Part shown: positions 34,701 to 46,700 of the stretch, piece after piece | Position numbering within the stretch: the stretch's first letter is position 1 | Layout: each line of letters starts with the position of its first letter | Assembly (NCBI GenBank): GCA_030248215.1 | Contig: JASANG010001529.1 | Span: 1 to 64,000 of the forward strand | Direction of reading: 5' to 3' | Source of the DNA: Enoplolaimus lenunculus | Taxonomy: Eukaryota; Nematoda; Enoplea; Enoplida; Thoracostomopsidae | DNA: 64,000 bases | Program-made: the position numbers and the translations under genes | The notes under the pieces: generated by a model | Told to the model about the DNA's origin: nothing | The model's input: only the letters and a program-made list of their open reading frames with translations | Database searches by the model: none

Positions 34701-37700
34701 TTTGATAATTAATTTATACATTATATAATACCGTGAGTACAATTGGTTTTGTAGCCGAATAGTGCCACAACTTTTTGAAACATTTTACAGCTTCGATTAC
34801 GCCCCCCCCGACTCTCAGTTTTTTATTAAGTGAAATGCAACGCAAATAAAGTAGTAGTGGGTGTGCCCGGTTTTTGTGTACCCCGTAAAATCTTCTTAAT
34901 ATTTGTACAGTCAAAATTCACAAGCTACTCTTCTAATTGACAGATGAAAAAAGTGTTTTCGAAGAGTCGTCGATAGTTGAACGGGCGATAATTTTGTGAA
35001 AAAAAATTCAGGGGGAGTGATACGAAATAAGCATTACGAGGTTGTCTTAGTGTTGCGCTATACTCGCCGCCCGCCGACAAATGTCTCTGTATGCCGGCGT
35101 TCGACTCGCCGCCCGCCGACAAATGTCTCTGTATGCCGGCGTTCGACTCGCCGCCCGCCGACAAATGTCTCTGTATGCCGGCGTTCGACTCGCCGCCCGC
35201 CGACAAATGTCTCTGTATGCCGGCGTTCGACTCGCCGCCCGCCGACAAATGTCTCTGTATGCCGGCGTTCGACTCGCCGCCCGCCGACAAATGTCTCTGT
35301 ATGCCGGCGTCCGGCGTGATAAAATTTTGCTATTAAAAATTGCCATTCGCCACAGCGTAGATTTTGCATATATTGTTGTTAGCGGCGGCGTCGGTCACAG
35401 CATAAAGTATAGCGCAACCCTTACTTGTTCTGCAAGCTCGCGAGATGAGTGGCGTAAATAAATTTTTAAGTTGAACTCTCAACTTTGCTCACATTTTAGT
35501 TTTTGCAGCATCATTTTTAGCTTACTGTGTGATCTTTTTAACGTTCGCCAATAATATCTGTTGTGTTGGGTTTCAAGCACCAGTGCGTTTTGCGTTGCAG
35601 TTTCACTTATTTTTATTTTTGGGCTTCGATTTGTAATAGCACCTATCACCAGTTAGGCGATTGATTTGGTCAAATAATGACGGGGCCATTGCGAACGGTT
35701 TTGTTTCTCTGGCCCATGTTACTTTAGAGCCGTCCCGGTTTCTGTGGTGGGTCTGCGAAACAGTAGGCTTTAAATTCTAGCCTACATTTTTTACTTGGGC
35801 TTTGAGGTTTAGTGTTGGAATGCATTTTTCAACGCTTAGGCTTAGGAATATGCTTAATCTACTGTTATGGTCGTAAAAGTATTAACATTGGCCGTTGATT
35901 TTCCTTGGACAATATATTTCATTTTCTTTGTTTCGAAATACAAAATATAACAAGAATGCACATCAGATTAACGACAAAACAAATTTTAAAACGGTAAATG
36001 CCGTAATACATGATTCTTTGGCATTAATGATTTTGTTGTACATAAAGCTTATGCAACTTTGCTAGGCCTAGGATATAAGTAACTGTTTTGCAGCAATGAT
36101 TTTGATACGCACAATAATTACTTACTATTTTTAAGTTTCACGGCGTATCTTTGCAATAAAAATGGGTCGAATTATTGTATGTGTCTATTTATGTCAAAGG
36201 CTGACTTAAGACATATTTCTGTAAATCAGCCAATAACGTTTAAGTTCAGTGTTAAACTAAGTAATGACAGTATTATGCATAATATGTCGTGCCCCTAACA
36301 GCTATTTGCCCCAGTTGGCAACTCTGGGACATTCCAAACGACAATTGCTGTTCGAGGCGGCACAGAGAACAACTACTCGAATACACACTGATTTTGATTG
36401 GAGGATTGTATAAATAAACAGCTGCTGGAAATGAATACTGTATATGATTGGTTCTGGTTTGACTATGTTTTAGAAAACTGATTTACACAATAATTACTTG
36501 GTTTTACCATGTTTGGAAACTATAAACTAAAATAGGATTGTATGGGGCGGAGAATAAAGAGGCGCACTTTGATAGGCTGATCAAAGCAGCATAAAAATCT
36601 AAAACAATATATAGCGCAACATTTTGTTCAATTTGATAACCGGGTTTGAACACGTTGTTTCGGGCTTTGACTATACCTGAAAGTACTGTTTTCCCGCTTT
36701 CTAAACTGCGTATAATGAAATGCAGAAAAGGTCTTGCTGATATTTCCAATTAGCAAAAAAACGAAAATAATTGACTTTTATTTAATGAATATTGATGAAT
36801 CCAAGGTTATAAAATATTTTGTTTGATTTACCATGTATAGAAACAAAAACAACATACATTAATTTACAGTGTGCAAATGTGGTGAAGCCAAAATAATAAG
36901 GGTGCAACCGGAATTCCGGTTCCGGTTCCGGCATTTTTTCACCTTCCGGTTCCGGTTCCGGTTATTCCGGTGTTATAATTTGGCCGTTTTCTTAACTTTG
37001 CTAATTTTTAAGAATCTCTTTTGAAAGCCACTTATCCTCCGAATATAAGCCATTGATGGTGGATTTCACTTCAGTCGACGACGAATGTCTAAAATACAAC
37101 AAATAAAATAAATACCTATGTTCGACTAAGGTTATTTCACAAATAATAGAGCAAAAAATAAGATTAAAGTGAAATTTTTGGTGAAATGCATATTTCACTT
37201 TCCGGTTCCGGTAAATTGTAATTCCGGTTGCACCCTGAAAATAATTATTGTAAAAGTCAGTGTTCTATAACACTAAAAGTTGATTAACCAGTCACATACA
37301 CTTTGCATTCCAGCAGCTGTTTGTTCTGTACAATACTCCAATCAAATTCAGTTTGCATTCCAGTAGTTTGATCTCAGATGATAAAGTATGCTAACTGAGA
37401 GAAATTGCAAAAACTATATACGTGTGCAATTCTTGAGTTCCCCGCAAAATGTGTTTCTTATATTCATGATTTGGTAATTTAATGAATATTTGAAGATTTT
37501 GAAGTTTTCTGATCAAATATTTCGAAGCTGGCCTGATTGGAATCGTCTTTGTTTGAAAATTTAACGCAATACTGGTGACTGGTGTTTTGTTTCAAAGCAG
37601 TATATATGACAAATGCGATTTTAAGTGTCACAAGCTTGTTTTTTTTGTAAACGCCCACGAGTGTGATGGTTTTTTCTTCATGATTGTCTTTTCTGCTACT

Positions 37701-40700
37701 TTCGGACTTTTCGTTAGAAAATTTTCATGCTGCAACTGAATGTTTGTTCCGGTTCCGGCAGAAGAAAATCGACCACCATCTTTGGATGCATTAAAATTTA
37801 GTTTCGGTAGCTAAGTAATTTTATTAAGATGATTAAAATTTTTTTAATTATATGCTACGGCAAGAGACGAATCCTTTTTTATGTGTCGGATACTTTTGTT
37901 GAATTCAAATTAGTATAATGCCTGTTAGATAATTAGCCTTAAGACCGTCATGTTAATCAACGAATATGTATCGTCTATCACCTACGTTGTTATTACTTTG
38001 TGCAATTTACACTGTACTTTCTTATCATTCAAATTAATCAATCTACGTTTGCTAAGCTATAATAGATGCTACACACATTTGAGAATATTACTTCAATCAA
38101 ATGATTGGCACAGAAAACCGAAGTGCTAATGATTAGAATACTATTTCGGCTCAATATTCACGTGGAAACTTAGGTGATGCGAAGACACCTTTAAAACCGA
38201 CATTGTAGCAACTTCGGCCCCAAATTTCAACTCAAACTGCGTTCAGTTCGTCGCTCGCTTTGCTGACCAAACTTTCATGGCAGTCATTATATGGTTGAGT
38301 TTGGAACTCACAGCACCTCCAAGAGTGTCAAAATTTGAATCGGTCACTGCGTTGCAACCAGTGGTGATATATCAAAATTATGAAGTGGAGGGTTTAACCC
38401 TTGCGCAAGTATATCAGATTTGCTGTTTATTAGTTAAATTCAGTTAAATAAAACCTGTACACAACTTATGACTGGGATGTGTATTACTTAGCATTTATGA
38501 GTACAACTGTAGATTTTTATTAAGTTTTGTGAAATAATGTCGGCGCACAAAATGGGACATCACTTTAACGGGCCTGTAGCCAAAGGGAGGGGGGGCGAGG
38601 TGGAGCTCATCCCACCCGGAAGAAGAATTCTAGCCCTCTGCCCCTAGAATATTTTCAACCTTGCTTGTAAGTCACCGAAACCCTTGTATGTCCCTTGTAA
38701 AATTTTTGTAGCTCCCCTAGCAAGGTGACCTGGCTGCAGGCCTCTGAGTGTGTTTCGAAACACTTTTTATGCACTAATTTGGCCGGATTTGCCGTGCCTG
38801 GGGCTGTAGTCATCAAATGTATAAGTTTATGAGGGGGCGTACAGTGGGAAGTTAGTTTGACGGTCCCAAGCCAGAAACATTTAAATACATGTAAGCATTT
38901 AAGATGCTTATTTTACGCTTTGATGCCATTGGATAAACTGTCTTACGCTGAAACTTGAGGTTTGGGCTTTGATTTTCACTCGAATTATGTTTTAGGTTTA
39001 GGCTGAGGCTTTTCTATTAAGTATGTCGAAGATGATTTTGTTTTTATATAATTATTAACTCGAAAGGTAGGATACGCGTTGGTAGGTTTTTTTCGATATA
39101 CTTAAGCGTTAGGTTTTCGCTTTAGGCTTATGCTCACGCTTCGGCTTAGGGCCCATATATTCTCAAATGTGTGTAGCAACTATTATTAATAGGTTTTCAA
39201 ACTCATTTAATTATTGCAGTGGCTGGACTCAAAATTGGTACAGGAGTAGAGCAAATCAAATGCAAAAAACAGTCACTGGTTCGAAAGTGACAAGACCTAT
39301 CATTAACTGGTGATAGGTGCTATACACATTTGAGTATATATTTGTTTAGGTTTTACACTATTGATGCCAATATGTTAATATACTTGCACCTATATACCAG
39401 AATTTTTTACACGATTCACTCTTAGCTAACAATCAGTAATTTTAAGGTAATGCTTGCAATTTAGAAACTTTGAGTTTTAGACAGTTTTTAGACAAATATA
39501 AAGATACAGACAGGGGTGGATAAAGAGCGGGCCGTGGTTGAGGCATGTCAGAAATTTTTTGGTGAAAAATTGGCAGAATACCTTCTTCCCTACCTTAATA
39601 ATTTAAAGTATTATGTTTTTCCAAATATAGAACGTAATTAAAAGTGTTATATCAAGAATGGATAATCGCTATTTAACAAGAGTGTGCTACTGGGCACATT
39701 CTGTGTAGAAAAGAATGTAACCAGCACGCGTTGTGTTTTTGCCCTACCCCCTTCTATTTAGAGGGGGGTACATCCGGTGCGAACCATGGCACTTTATGTA
39801 TGCGGCGTCAAACATGGTCATATTATAGTTTAGTTTAGGGGTATTCATGTGATGGCCACATCCCCCTCTAAACAAGGGGGTCGCCCAAAAACGCAACGCC
39901 AGGTGGTACATGTTGTACCATGCGGACCCCAATAGTTGCACACTCTTGTCATTATCCACTCTTGGTTATATCAAGAGCCGATAATGCACTTTATAACAAG
40001 AGTGTGCAACTACTGGGTACATTTTCTGAAACAAAAAATGAACCCATCGCGCGCTCCGTTTTAGGCTTACCCCTTATTTAGGGGGGTCAAATTTGCTTAA
40101 TTGACTAAAATCAGAATTTGTGGGCACTTAAATGCTCCGCTTATATTCTTTAGCAAATCATGCCATTTTTTCACAAATGTATACGTATTGAGTGTGACCA
40201 CCCCCCCCCTTCCCAAAATCAGGGGGGTCAATGCAACGCACGGTGGTACATTTCGCGCCATAACTAGTGCGTCAGTTGCACACTCTTGTGTAAGATGGAC
40301 ATCATCCACTCTTGGTTATATCAACTTTAAATGTTTGTTTATCTAAAAAATTTGGCTGCGGCGCTATTCAGATGTCAATTGAAATATATTCTGGATCCGC
40401 AACTGCATTACACTTATCGTTCAGTTCTGACGGTAGCCTTAGTGATAGATGCGTAGGCTTATGCTCTTCCTTAGGCTTAAACTTAGGCTTATTCACAAGC
40501 TTACGAAAGCTTCAGCTCGTGGCTTCAGTTGAAAAAGTTTTATGAGTGACTTCAAAACATTAATTAAATTATATACAAGGGGCGTAGCCAAGATTAAACG
40601 TCGAGATATGGTCATTTCATGCAGTAGTTATTACCGAACGAGCTTAGCGAGCAAGAAATTTTTTGACGTCAAAAATTCAGCAAAATTGTTCTAAAGTTTG

Positions 40701-43700
40701 ACCCAGTACATTTTTCTTGTTTGTTCAAAACTTTCGGTTGAATATATCTCCCTTATCCTACTTTTGTATACGCTTCTGTCATTTACTTTACTTGAAAAAA
40801 AAATGAATTTTAATGATTTTATCGTTAGACAAACGTCGATTGTCAACTTTTAGTGAAAAATCTCTAGTAATCTATAAAGCTGAAATACCCCATATAAGTA
40901 TATAAGTACGTATCTTGGGCAAGTTGCCAGCGTACTTTGTTTACAATAGCTTTATAGTATACAAACGTGATTGTTCTATAATTATAAAATTTGCATACAG
41001 ATTTTTATCAATTCGCTATTAACGCTTTTGCGCATTGTGCAAAGTTGGCGGACTAGTTAATTTTAAAAAGTAAAATTTTTTTAAATCTGTAGGAAAAAGA
41101 TTTTTGAAGTACTTATTTGTTTATTTTGCCAGAAATTCAAATACACGCTAGTGTCACCGTTACGCTACGAAGGCATGAAGGAGGTGTCACAGCATGGAAT
41201 GATCACTGGAAGCTGTCCGCCACATTACACATCGGCAGCGCCTGGATATCATTTGATCCCGGACGCACCACACCATATGGATCCGCTTCATCATGGAACA
41301 ACGTGCTAAATTTTCGATGTTTCAAATAATCGTCAACGAGTTGTCCGCACCCCCTTTCAATACTTATCCTTTCCCAAAAATTATTCCAGGTAGTAGACCC
41401 ACTTTCATGGCAATCACTATTCTTCTGGCGGAGGTACCCGCTTCATTCATGCCCTTCTGTTATTGTCAGGACTCTCCTGTAATAGTAACCGCATTTTGCC
41501 ACCGATACCACTTTTATTCGCCATTACCTCCCCCCTTTCACCAGACATAATATTCCGTCCTGCCTTCGTCAGTCGATTCCTAATTCTGCTAGTCCTGTCT
41601 GGTTCTGCCAGCACCTCCTGATACCGTGAGCCGGAACCCTCTCCAGTTGCAGTCAATCCCCTCCCACTGGAGTTACTCCTTCCTATTTCAGTCAGCCCCT
41701 CCCCCCTTGTCAGCATCCACTGTTATAGCCACTCCTTCTCGTTACCCTGCTCACCCCTTGCCGTTTCCTTTACCCACCGTCATTTGTTACCGGCTTCGAC
41801 GACCTCAACATTATCCGCTTCGTAGGTGTTCAAAATTTGACAGTTGTATCTTCTTGGCTTCTTACTGTCACAATTCCATAAATACTTTACTCCCATTTTG
41901 TCTATTCACCCCTCACTTCCCCGCGCTCTTGACCTGATGTCCATACTGACCGATGTTTTCTTTGCTTTAAAATGTAACTTTTCCATTCCTAAATTCGTCC
42001 TTGAAATATTGAAATATTAATAATCAAACATTTTGGCATTAAAATTTGATTGGATATTTTGTTTTATTTTTTACTTATTTTTTCATTGTTTTTATGTTTT
42101 TTGTGCATCATTTTCTGGTATATTTTTGGTTTCAAAGTTGCTGCGCCTGCAATTGACGTATAGTTCGTGCGGGTATTTTGAGCTTTATTTCTGCAGCAAA
42201 ATTGCCCTTACAATCTTGTTTGCACTCACCTCGTTCGCTAGTAATCGCAAGAACTGTGTACCAGTTAGTGATAGGTCTTGTAACTTTTTTATACAACAAA
42301 TTTTGGCCAGTTGTTGACGGAATAGGACCTGTAAACGTTGTTGAAAAATTCAACGCTTACTAGCGATAGATGATGCGATTGTGAATTTACCCTTTGCATG
42401 CACTTGCAGTTTCTTTAGCAATCACGTTGCAAGAATTGCTGTTCCGGTTTTCTTTTGTATATATGCTGTTTTACTTTCTTTAATGCCGCGTTCTGACACT
42501 TACATATTATATATTTGCAGCTGCAACTTGCACGTGCAATTTTTTTCTCTCAAACATCTTTGCTAATCCTAAAGCAGTACTATATTTACCGATTCAATAT
42601 GGTTAGGAAATTAATTATTCTGTGTGTAAACAACCCTGTAACTGGCGGATCCAGGAAGGGCTTACAAGTCTCGAACTTCCCTTCTTTAAGCCGAACTTTG
42701 GCAAAATTAAGCTAATTCCACGGGATTTAAATGTTAAGCTTTGTCAGGCTTCGCGTTTGCTTCGCTCGCGAAATCATTTGCATTCTTACTCTGTTCCACG
42801 ACAAACTGGAAACGTTGAATAAAAATAGCCAACACCTATTTTCATTTTCGTTTGATTTATTCGCCTGATCGGAATAAAATTACAGTATTTCAAATTATGG
42901 TACGTTTTTCACTTACTGGTGCGAAGCTGTGTTCTTGCATAATATCAAAACCCACACCCGTTCTCAGTGACGTCAAAATTTTCTGGGTCCACCATTGCGT
43001 ACAAGAGCATTGGCGATTGCCAATGAACTCGACGGGTGACCCTGTGGTTACGGTGAATTACATGTTCGCTTCGGCGGATTTTCCAGAGACCTCTGTGTCC
43101 ATGCTTGGTAACCCCTTCCTTCGTGGGCGTAACCTCGGCTCCGTCGACATTGTCATTTAATAGCCATATGTCTATACGTATATAACGGTAATCAAACGGC
43201 TCCGCTTCTCAGCGAAGACTACTTTATTCCGTGCATTTATGGAATGTTGTGACCAGATCGGTAATTTGTAAACAAACTTCAAAAGACAAAAATTCTGCCG
43301 TCCACGCCGCTAATGACAAATCCGGGGGGTGGGGGCGAAGAAGGCATCCCTCCACCAACTCTGTTGCGCTCTGAGAGTTTGGTGCGGCAAATTGCTATTG
43401 ATAGTGCGTTTTAACCAAATCGCTGTGAAAATTTTGCACTGTCAGTGTAATTTACAAATTTAAAAATACTCAAATATTTTTAAAACATCCATTATTAATC
43501 CTAAAATTTAAATAACATTCAAATATTCCTCACCGAAGACATTTTTTGCTCCAGCATATTGCTTCAATACTCAGTGGTAACTGAAATTTATATTTCAACT
43601 ATAATATTTGTGTCAAAAATTAATCTTGACAGCCATAATAGCGTTTTTTTGCTCAATTACTCATTGGGCCAGTGGCCCTGTTTTTGAATATCCTGGATCT

Positions 43701-46700
43701 GCGACTGGAAAGTTGAGTAACTTTTGTTTTCGGCGACTTTTGCGGAGTGCAGTCGTTTTAAAAATACAAACTTTTCCACTTACTAAATATTTTATTACCC
43801 TAGCATGCAGTTTGCTTGACCCTCGAATTAATACATCGCGAACGGTACACGGCGCCGCAAGTCAACAAAATTTTTGTTTACAAATTGTAGGTCGTGTCAT
43901 ACGGCAATTCATGTGAGCCAAACGGCATTAAAATAGTTAAAAAAGTATAGGTTCACCCTTACATTTTTGGTATTTAGTTTTGGCATTAAAATAGTTTAAA
44001 AAGTATAGCTTTACCCTTACATTTTTGGTATTTAGTTTTTAGCGTTGCTTCTGTTGCGTTTTGTAGCTTAAAACCCCGTTTTCTTGCCTTCTTCCGTTTC
44101 GTGTATTTTTCGTAATATTTGCTTATTGAACTCAGGTTAAGTGTTATTTTATTTGTGACCAGTTTTAACTCGAGCTCTAGTTGAAGAGCACGCGGGTATG
44201 ATGAATACCCATTTGCTCATCTGAAGCGCAAAATGTAGTTTATAACCACTTGACGTAAAAATAAAAGATATCGAAATATATTTGCTGTTAAATATGTGTG
44301 AAAAGCTTCATAATTTCAAAACACAAAAACACCCCAATGATGAAATTGTGGATCTTCCACGGCAGCTAACGTCTCTATACAATTGCTTTACGCTAATCAG
44401 TACCTAATAGTTGTCAAGTTACACGCTGGTGAACTGCAATAGATGCTACACACATTTGAGAATTCGCCTTCCAAATAACGTATCGCTAACGGGCGATTAA
44501 TATATTAATTGTTATTGCAAAATGTCTGCTAATTTAAGCTGTTTCACTTTATGCTTACACGTACGCACTGCATGATGCTTTTTGCACACGCCCAGTAAAT
44601 GTTGATTTTTTAAGCCAAGTGGAAAAGATTATGTATTGTTGTTTTATTTTTTTATAAAAATCAATACAAGCGTTTCATGATATCAATGGTTAGCCGAAGG
44701 TTTTCAAGGAAACCCGGGCCTGTGCCAGAAAAGAAATTGGCGATTATTGGTAGCTATTTCCGTATAGTTTTATTCTAAACTTATTTTTCATTAGCAAATG
44801 TAACAAAGTTTCAACTCGCAACCAGTTTGCACCGACATTCGTTTGTAACCAATTTCTGCAATTAATAAATATCTTTTTAACACAGCAATTATTGCTGAGT
44901 TTCTGAAACTCTACTTAATTAAGTACGACTAAGTACTTAAATATGTGCTGAGCAATTACTTAACAGTTTTGTCGTTTTTAAGAGCGTAGTTAAGTAAATT
45001 CTGAAGTCGGTGACTAATTTTTATCACAGAATAACAGTTCAGGCATATTAATATTAGTGCAATGTAAAATTGTAGATTCATGATGCCTTCTTCATATAAA
45101 TCAAAACTATGATTTTCTTGTTATGACAATAACTCGTAATTTGTTTTTGCTCAACAAGTATTTACTATTAAGTCAGCGACTTAAGCATTTTTTGTACAAG
45201 AATTAGGTACCATTAATTGAGTGTGCTTTTGTCTTGCATGTTGTTTTGGCGTTGTATATCCCTGACGGCGTCGAGTGTGACTTTACGTCTAGATTGGTGT
45301 GTCTAGAACATATTTTGACTTGAGTAGTAGCACACGAAAACAAATTAGGCATAAACGGATTCGATGACATATAAAACGGCCAAATCAGTTAATATTTTGT
45401 TTTTGGAATGCCGAATCCACAGGTTGACAACCGTTAAATTTGAACTTTATTCCAAAAACAAACAATATTCAAAAAGCGAATTTTGGATTTTTCTTTTTGG
45501 GAATTTGTTCCTTTATTAATGGCAGTATGTGTCTTGTCAGGGAGGTGCGAACAAGCACACTTTTATCGGTTTTAAATGGCCGCTATTCTATGTTGTAGTT
45601 TCGTGAGACAATAAGGGTCGTTTGATCCAAACATTGCTTTTGTGCCCTTTGCACCATATCACCTGTTACCAATTGATGATTACGCCAGTAAGCTTTTGAC
45701 CCAGTGACTATACTAGTAAATGGTGAGGTTCGAAATTAGCACGTTTTTTCGCTGAACGAACTCTGCTACAATAAAGAATTTAGAATCTGCAGCTGTTGTT
45801 GCCTGCGGTTCGCTTATTTGTTGACTTTCTATTGTCTAGCACGTGCCGCACTCAGTTGGTAATGACATTACTAGTTGCTAGTCTTTTAGCGACCCAAATA
45901 CCAAACATGAGACAGCCTAGGGGTATCTTGTGTTGATATATATCTAAAATTTTAGAAATTTTCCCTATAATACCATCTATTTCAATTTTTCATTGCTTCA
46001 TTGCTCGCTTCATGTTTAGCTTAGTAATTTATCACCGGTGTTTTCGGTTTCCTAAAGTTTTGTTTAGTTATTTATTTGGCTTTATTGTATAAATTATAGT
46101 AATTTCGGGATAATTACTGTAGAGAATTAGGTGGCTTTATCGTTTGCCAAATTTGAAGGAGTAGATTTCGAAAACTAAATGGAGTTGATTAATTTTTCAA
46201 CTAGCTAATATATATAATATATATAATATATATAATATATATAATATATATATAGACATATTAAATATGTGCTTCTATACAGGTTCGTCCATAGGTTTCG
46301 AAATTTTAATAGTTCGGCATAACTTAGGCTTAGGCTTAGGCTCCGGCTCGTGGAAGGTTAAACTGTACAAGTGCATAAATATGTACATAAATTTTAGTTA
46401 ATTTTAGTAGGCATTTTGAGAACATTTAGTAGAAATGGTTTACACAAAGAAAACCTAAATTCCGATTTATAATATTTATTTTGCAAAAATTGTCGCCAAA
46501 TTTTAAAAACGCTGTACTTTCTGGTTGTTTCATAACTGTAGTGACAGTTCTGGCTTAAACGAGAGGTAATTTGCAGGACAAATACCTAGAAAGGCGATTT
46601 GAATATTGAAAAAGGGGCTCAGTTGGGCCGACACCCTAAGGCTGTAACGGGCACTCCGGGTAAGGTTTCGCTGGCAAATCATAGGTATAGCAGCACTGTA

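Noticed and set aside
35047-35461. Repetitive open frames on both strands with RRPPTNVSV or AGGESNAGIQR repeats
   Set aside because: They are products of a 42-bp minisatellite whose unit is a multiple of three, open in several frames at once. No start or splice support.
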